Shown here one piece after another: positions 4,596-6,130 of a stretch of DNA of 6,130 nt. This DNA comes from JAAYCI01 sp964370165 (GTDB taxonomy: Bacteria > Bacillota > Clostridia > Oscillospirales > Ruminococcaceae). The stretch lies in NCBI GenBank assembly GCA_964370165.1, contig CAYJIG010000086.1, positions 1 through 6,130 of the forward strand. The letters are read 5' to 3'. Position numbers and translations under genes: made by a program. The first letter of the stretch is position 1, and each line of letters opens with the position of its first letter. The notes beneath the pieces were generated by a model, which saw nothing but the letters and a program-made list of their open reading frames with translations, searched no databases and was not told the origin of the DNA.

Positions 4596-5759
4596 ATGAA
4601 AAACATAACAGATGACATTATTGCCGTCGGTGTGGCCGATACAAAAACCGACTTGTTTGAGGGTCAGTACCCCATACCCGACGGCATTTTATACAACTCA
4701 TACGTGGTTTTAGACGATAAAATAACCGTTTTTGACGCGGTGGACAAGCTTTACTCCTGCGAATGGCTGAAAAACATAAAGTCGGCTCTTGGCGAAAAGC
4801 ATCCCGACTACTTGGTAATTCAGCACATGGAGCCCGACCATTCGGGCAGCCTTTGCGACTTTATTTCAGCATATCCAAACGTGCAAATAGTCTCAAACGC
4901 CAAAGTTTTCGCCATGATACGCCAGTTTTTCGGCAGTGACATCGCCATCAGCGAGCATGTGGTGGCCGACAAAGACACCCTTTGCACCGGCAAGCACACC
5001 TTCACCTTTGTTTTTGCGCCCATGGTACACTGGCCCGAGGTGATGGTCACTTACGACAGCTACGCAAAAGTTTTGTTCTCGGCCGACGCTTTTGGTGCGT
5101 TCGGCATCACACCGCCCAAAACACCCGCCGAATGGGCCGAGGAAGCCTCCAGATACTACATCGGCATTGTGGGCAAATACGGCCCGCAGGTGCAGATGCT
5201 ACTAAAAAAAGCGGCCGAGCTCGACATTGAAACCATCTGCTCCTTACACGGCCCGGTAATACGCGAAAACCTGCCGGAATACCTACGTTTGTACGACTTA
5301 TGGTCATCTTATCGCCCCGAAAAAGAGGGTGTGTGCATAGCGTACGCCTCGGCATACGGCCACACGGCAAAGGCTGTAGACTTGCTGGTAGAAAAGCTAC
5401 ACCAAAACGGCTGCAAAAACGTCTTAGTGTACGATCTTGCCCGAAGCGACAAGTCCAAGGCCATCGCCGACGCCTTCCGATATGAAAAGCTGGTACTGGC
5501 CAGCAGCACATACAACATGGACATCTTGCCGTTTGTCAGCACATTCATCCACGGCCTCACCATCCGCAGTTTCCAAAACAAACAAGTAGCCCTCATCGAA
5601 AACGGCACCTGGGCACCAAACGCCATCAAGGTCATGCGCTCTTTGCTGGAAAAAAGCAAAGACATAACCTTCGCCGAAAATACCGTAACAATAAAATCGG
5701 CCCTGTGCGACACTTCTTCGGCGGCCATTTCCGCCCTGGCTGAAGAACTTTGCAAATAA
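4596..5759 (+). CDS. fprA: Class A flavodiiron protein (FprA-type oxygen/NO reductase)
   Basis: The 387-residue protein has the two-domain layout and length of class A flavodiiron proteins, cytoplasmic enzymes that reduce O2 to water or NO to N2O in anaerobes. The N-terminal beta-lactamase-like domain (about 1-240) shows all expected diiron ligands: HMEPDH gives His77, Glu79, Asp81 and His82, followed by His145 (MVHWPE), Asp164 (SADAFG) and His218 (SLHGP). The C-terminal flavodoxin-like domain (about 245-387) begins with the FMN phosphate loop YASAYGHTAKA. There is no rubredoxin or flavin-reductase extension, so electrons must come from a separate rubredoxin or other donor not seen here. AAAAGGAG (4581-4588) lies 7 nt before the ATG. 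The PerR-like box over its promoter and the PerR-like gene downstream suggest induction by oxygen or peroxide. Whether O2 or NO is the main substrate cannot be told from sequence. Confidence 0.95.
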   Translation: MKNITDDIIAVGVADTKTDLFEGQYPIPDGILYNSYVVLDDKITVFDAVDKLYSCEWLKNIKSALGEKHPDYLVIQHMEPDHSGSLCDFISAYPNVQIVSNAKVFAMIRQFFGSDIAISEHVVADKDTLCTGKHTFTFVFAPMVHWPEVMVTYDSYAKVLFSADAFGAFGITPPKTPAEWAEEASRYYIGIVGKYGPQVQMLLKKAAELDIETICSLHGPVIRENLPEYLRLYDLWSSYRPEKEGVCIAYASAYGHTAKAVDLLVEKLHQNGCKNVLVYDLARSDKSKAIADAFRYEKLVLASSTYNMDILPFVSTFIHGLTIRSFQNKQVALIENGTWAPNAIKVMRSLLEKSKDITFAENTVTIKSALCDTSSAAISALAEELCK

Positions 5760-5769
5760 CTTTGTAAAT
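5746..5769 (+). repeat. 12-bp tandem repeat spanning the flavodiiron stop codon
   Basis: AACTTTGCAAAT (5746-5757) is followed at once by AACTTTGTAAAT (5758-5769), 11 of 12 identical. The first copy encodes the last residues and the T of the stop codon TAA (5757-5759); the second copy lies mostly in the untranslated region. It looks like a small local duplication. Confidence 0.6.
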
Positions 5770-5784
5770 AATTTTCAATAAAGC

Positions 5785-5813
5785 TTGACTTATATAGTTT
5801 AATGGTTTATACT
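5785..5813 (+). promoter_or_regulatory. Promoter of the PerR-like regulator gene
   Basis: TTGACT (5785-5790), a 17-bp spacer and TATACT (5808-5813) form a good sigma-70-type promoter. The expected start is near 5820, at the beginning of the PerR/Fur-like box. The regulator can therefore be transcribed apart from the flavodiiron gene, although no clear terminator separates the two. Confidence 0.75.
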
Positions 5814-5818
5814 GCAAA

Positions 5819-5833
5819 TAGTAATCATTATTA
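5819..5833 (+). promoter_or_regulatory. PerR/Fur-like box at the regulator's transcription start
   Basis: TAGTAATCATTATTA matches the PerR box at 11 of 14 defined positions, and the closely related 7-1-7 Fur pattern equally well. It covers roughly +1 to +14 of the predicted transcript, a position that fits autorepression. The assignment to PerR rather than Fur comes from the encoded protein, not from the box itself. Confidence 0.5.
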
Positions 5834-5852
5834 TTATCAAAGGAGGGTATTG

Positions 5853-6130
5853 ATGAAGACGTTAAAATATAGCCGACAACGTGAATCTGTAAAAAACTTT
5901 TTAACCTCGTGCACCAACCACCCTACGGCCGATATGGTATATGAAAACATGCGCAAAGAGTTCCCTAATATCAGCCTGGGCACGGTGTACAGAAACCTCA
6001 ACTTGCTTGTAGAGCTTGGCGAGGCTGTGAAAATCACCACAAAGTCAGGCTCTGACCGCTTCGATGCCCGAATGACGCCGCACTATCACTTTATTTGCAA
6101 CACTTGCGGCTCGGTGAAAGACTTGCTGAT
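5853..6130 (+). CDS. perR: Fur-family regulator, PerR-like (3' end beyond window)
   Basis: The 92 visible residues cover the winged-helix DNA-binding domain and the start of the dimerisation domain; the rest is cut off by the window. Alignment by eye with Bacillus subtilis PerR places His23 (HPTADMVY), Asp71 (RFD), His77 and His79 (HYHF) at the PerR regulatory-metal ligands His37, Asp85, His91 and His93. Cys82 and Cys85 (CNTC) match the first zinc-binding CxxC pair. Together with SLGTVYRNLNLL these point to a PerR-type peroxide sensor rather than Fur or Zur; the remaining ligand and the second CxxC are not visible, so the subtype is provisional. The protein lacks about 14 N-terminal residues compared with B. 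subtilis PerR. AGGAGG (5841-5846) lies 6 nt before the ATG; an in-phase TTG immediately upstream is a less likely start. Confidence 0.85.
   Translation, partial: MKTLKYSRQRESVKNFLTSCTNHPTADMVYENMRKEFPNISLGTVYRNLNLLVELGEAVKITTKSGSDRFDARMTPHYHFICNTCGSVKDLL

Overview
The window looks like a chromosomal segment of an anaerobic, low-to-moderate GC member of the Firmicutes (Clostridia). The reasons are strong AGGAGG-type ribosome binding sites, a tRNA gene with an encoded CCA end, a class A (FprA-type) flavodiiron protein, a PerR-like Fur-family regulator, a clostridial-type SPL-family radical SAM protein and a lipoprotein-based NMT1/SsuA-type ABC transporter. All genes lie on the + strand. I cannot name the species.

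Layout. Positions 1-55 are the 3' two-thirds of tRNA-Pro(CGG), followed by an intrinsic terminator (81-110). The 251-nt non-coding stretch 56-306 also holds a short tRNA-acceptor-like hairpin ending in ACCA (153-190), a second strong terminator (195-223) and an extended -10 promoter. Next come a maltose/galactoside O-acetyltransferase-like enzyme (307-891) and, 51 nt later, an SPL-family radical SAM protein (943-1809). These two may be co-transcribed. The 188-nt gap 1810-1997 carries a near-consensus promoter, a palindrome at its predicted start site and a longer inverted repeat. It drives a three-gene ABC importer operon: lipoprotein (1998-3074), permease (3117-3905) and ATPase (3908-4498). 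The flavodiiron protein gene (4596-5759) and a PerR-like regulator gene truncated by the window edge (5853-6130) follow. Each has its own promoter overlapped or followed by a PerR/Fur-like box.

How the genes work together. The right end reads as an oxidative-stress module: a peroxide- or metal-sensing Fur-family repressor that probably controls itself and the adjacent oxygen-reducing flavodiiron enzyme. The middle is a complete importer for a small organic substrate that the sequence does not identify. The left end is a tRNA locus followed by two enzymes with no obvious shared pathway. I see no CRISPR array, transposase, phage gene or defence system. The more interesting signals are regulatory: the paired PerR-like boxes, the two inverted repeats in the importer leader, and the tRNA-like hairpin and repeats behind tRNA-Pro.
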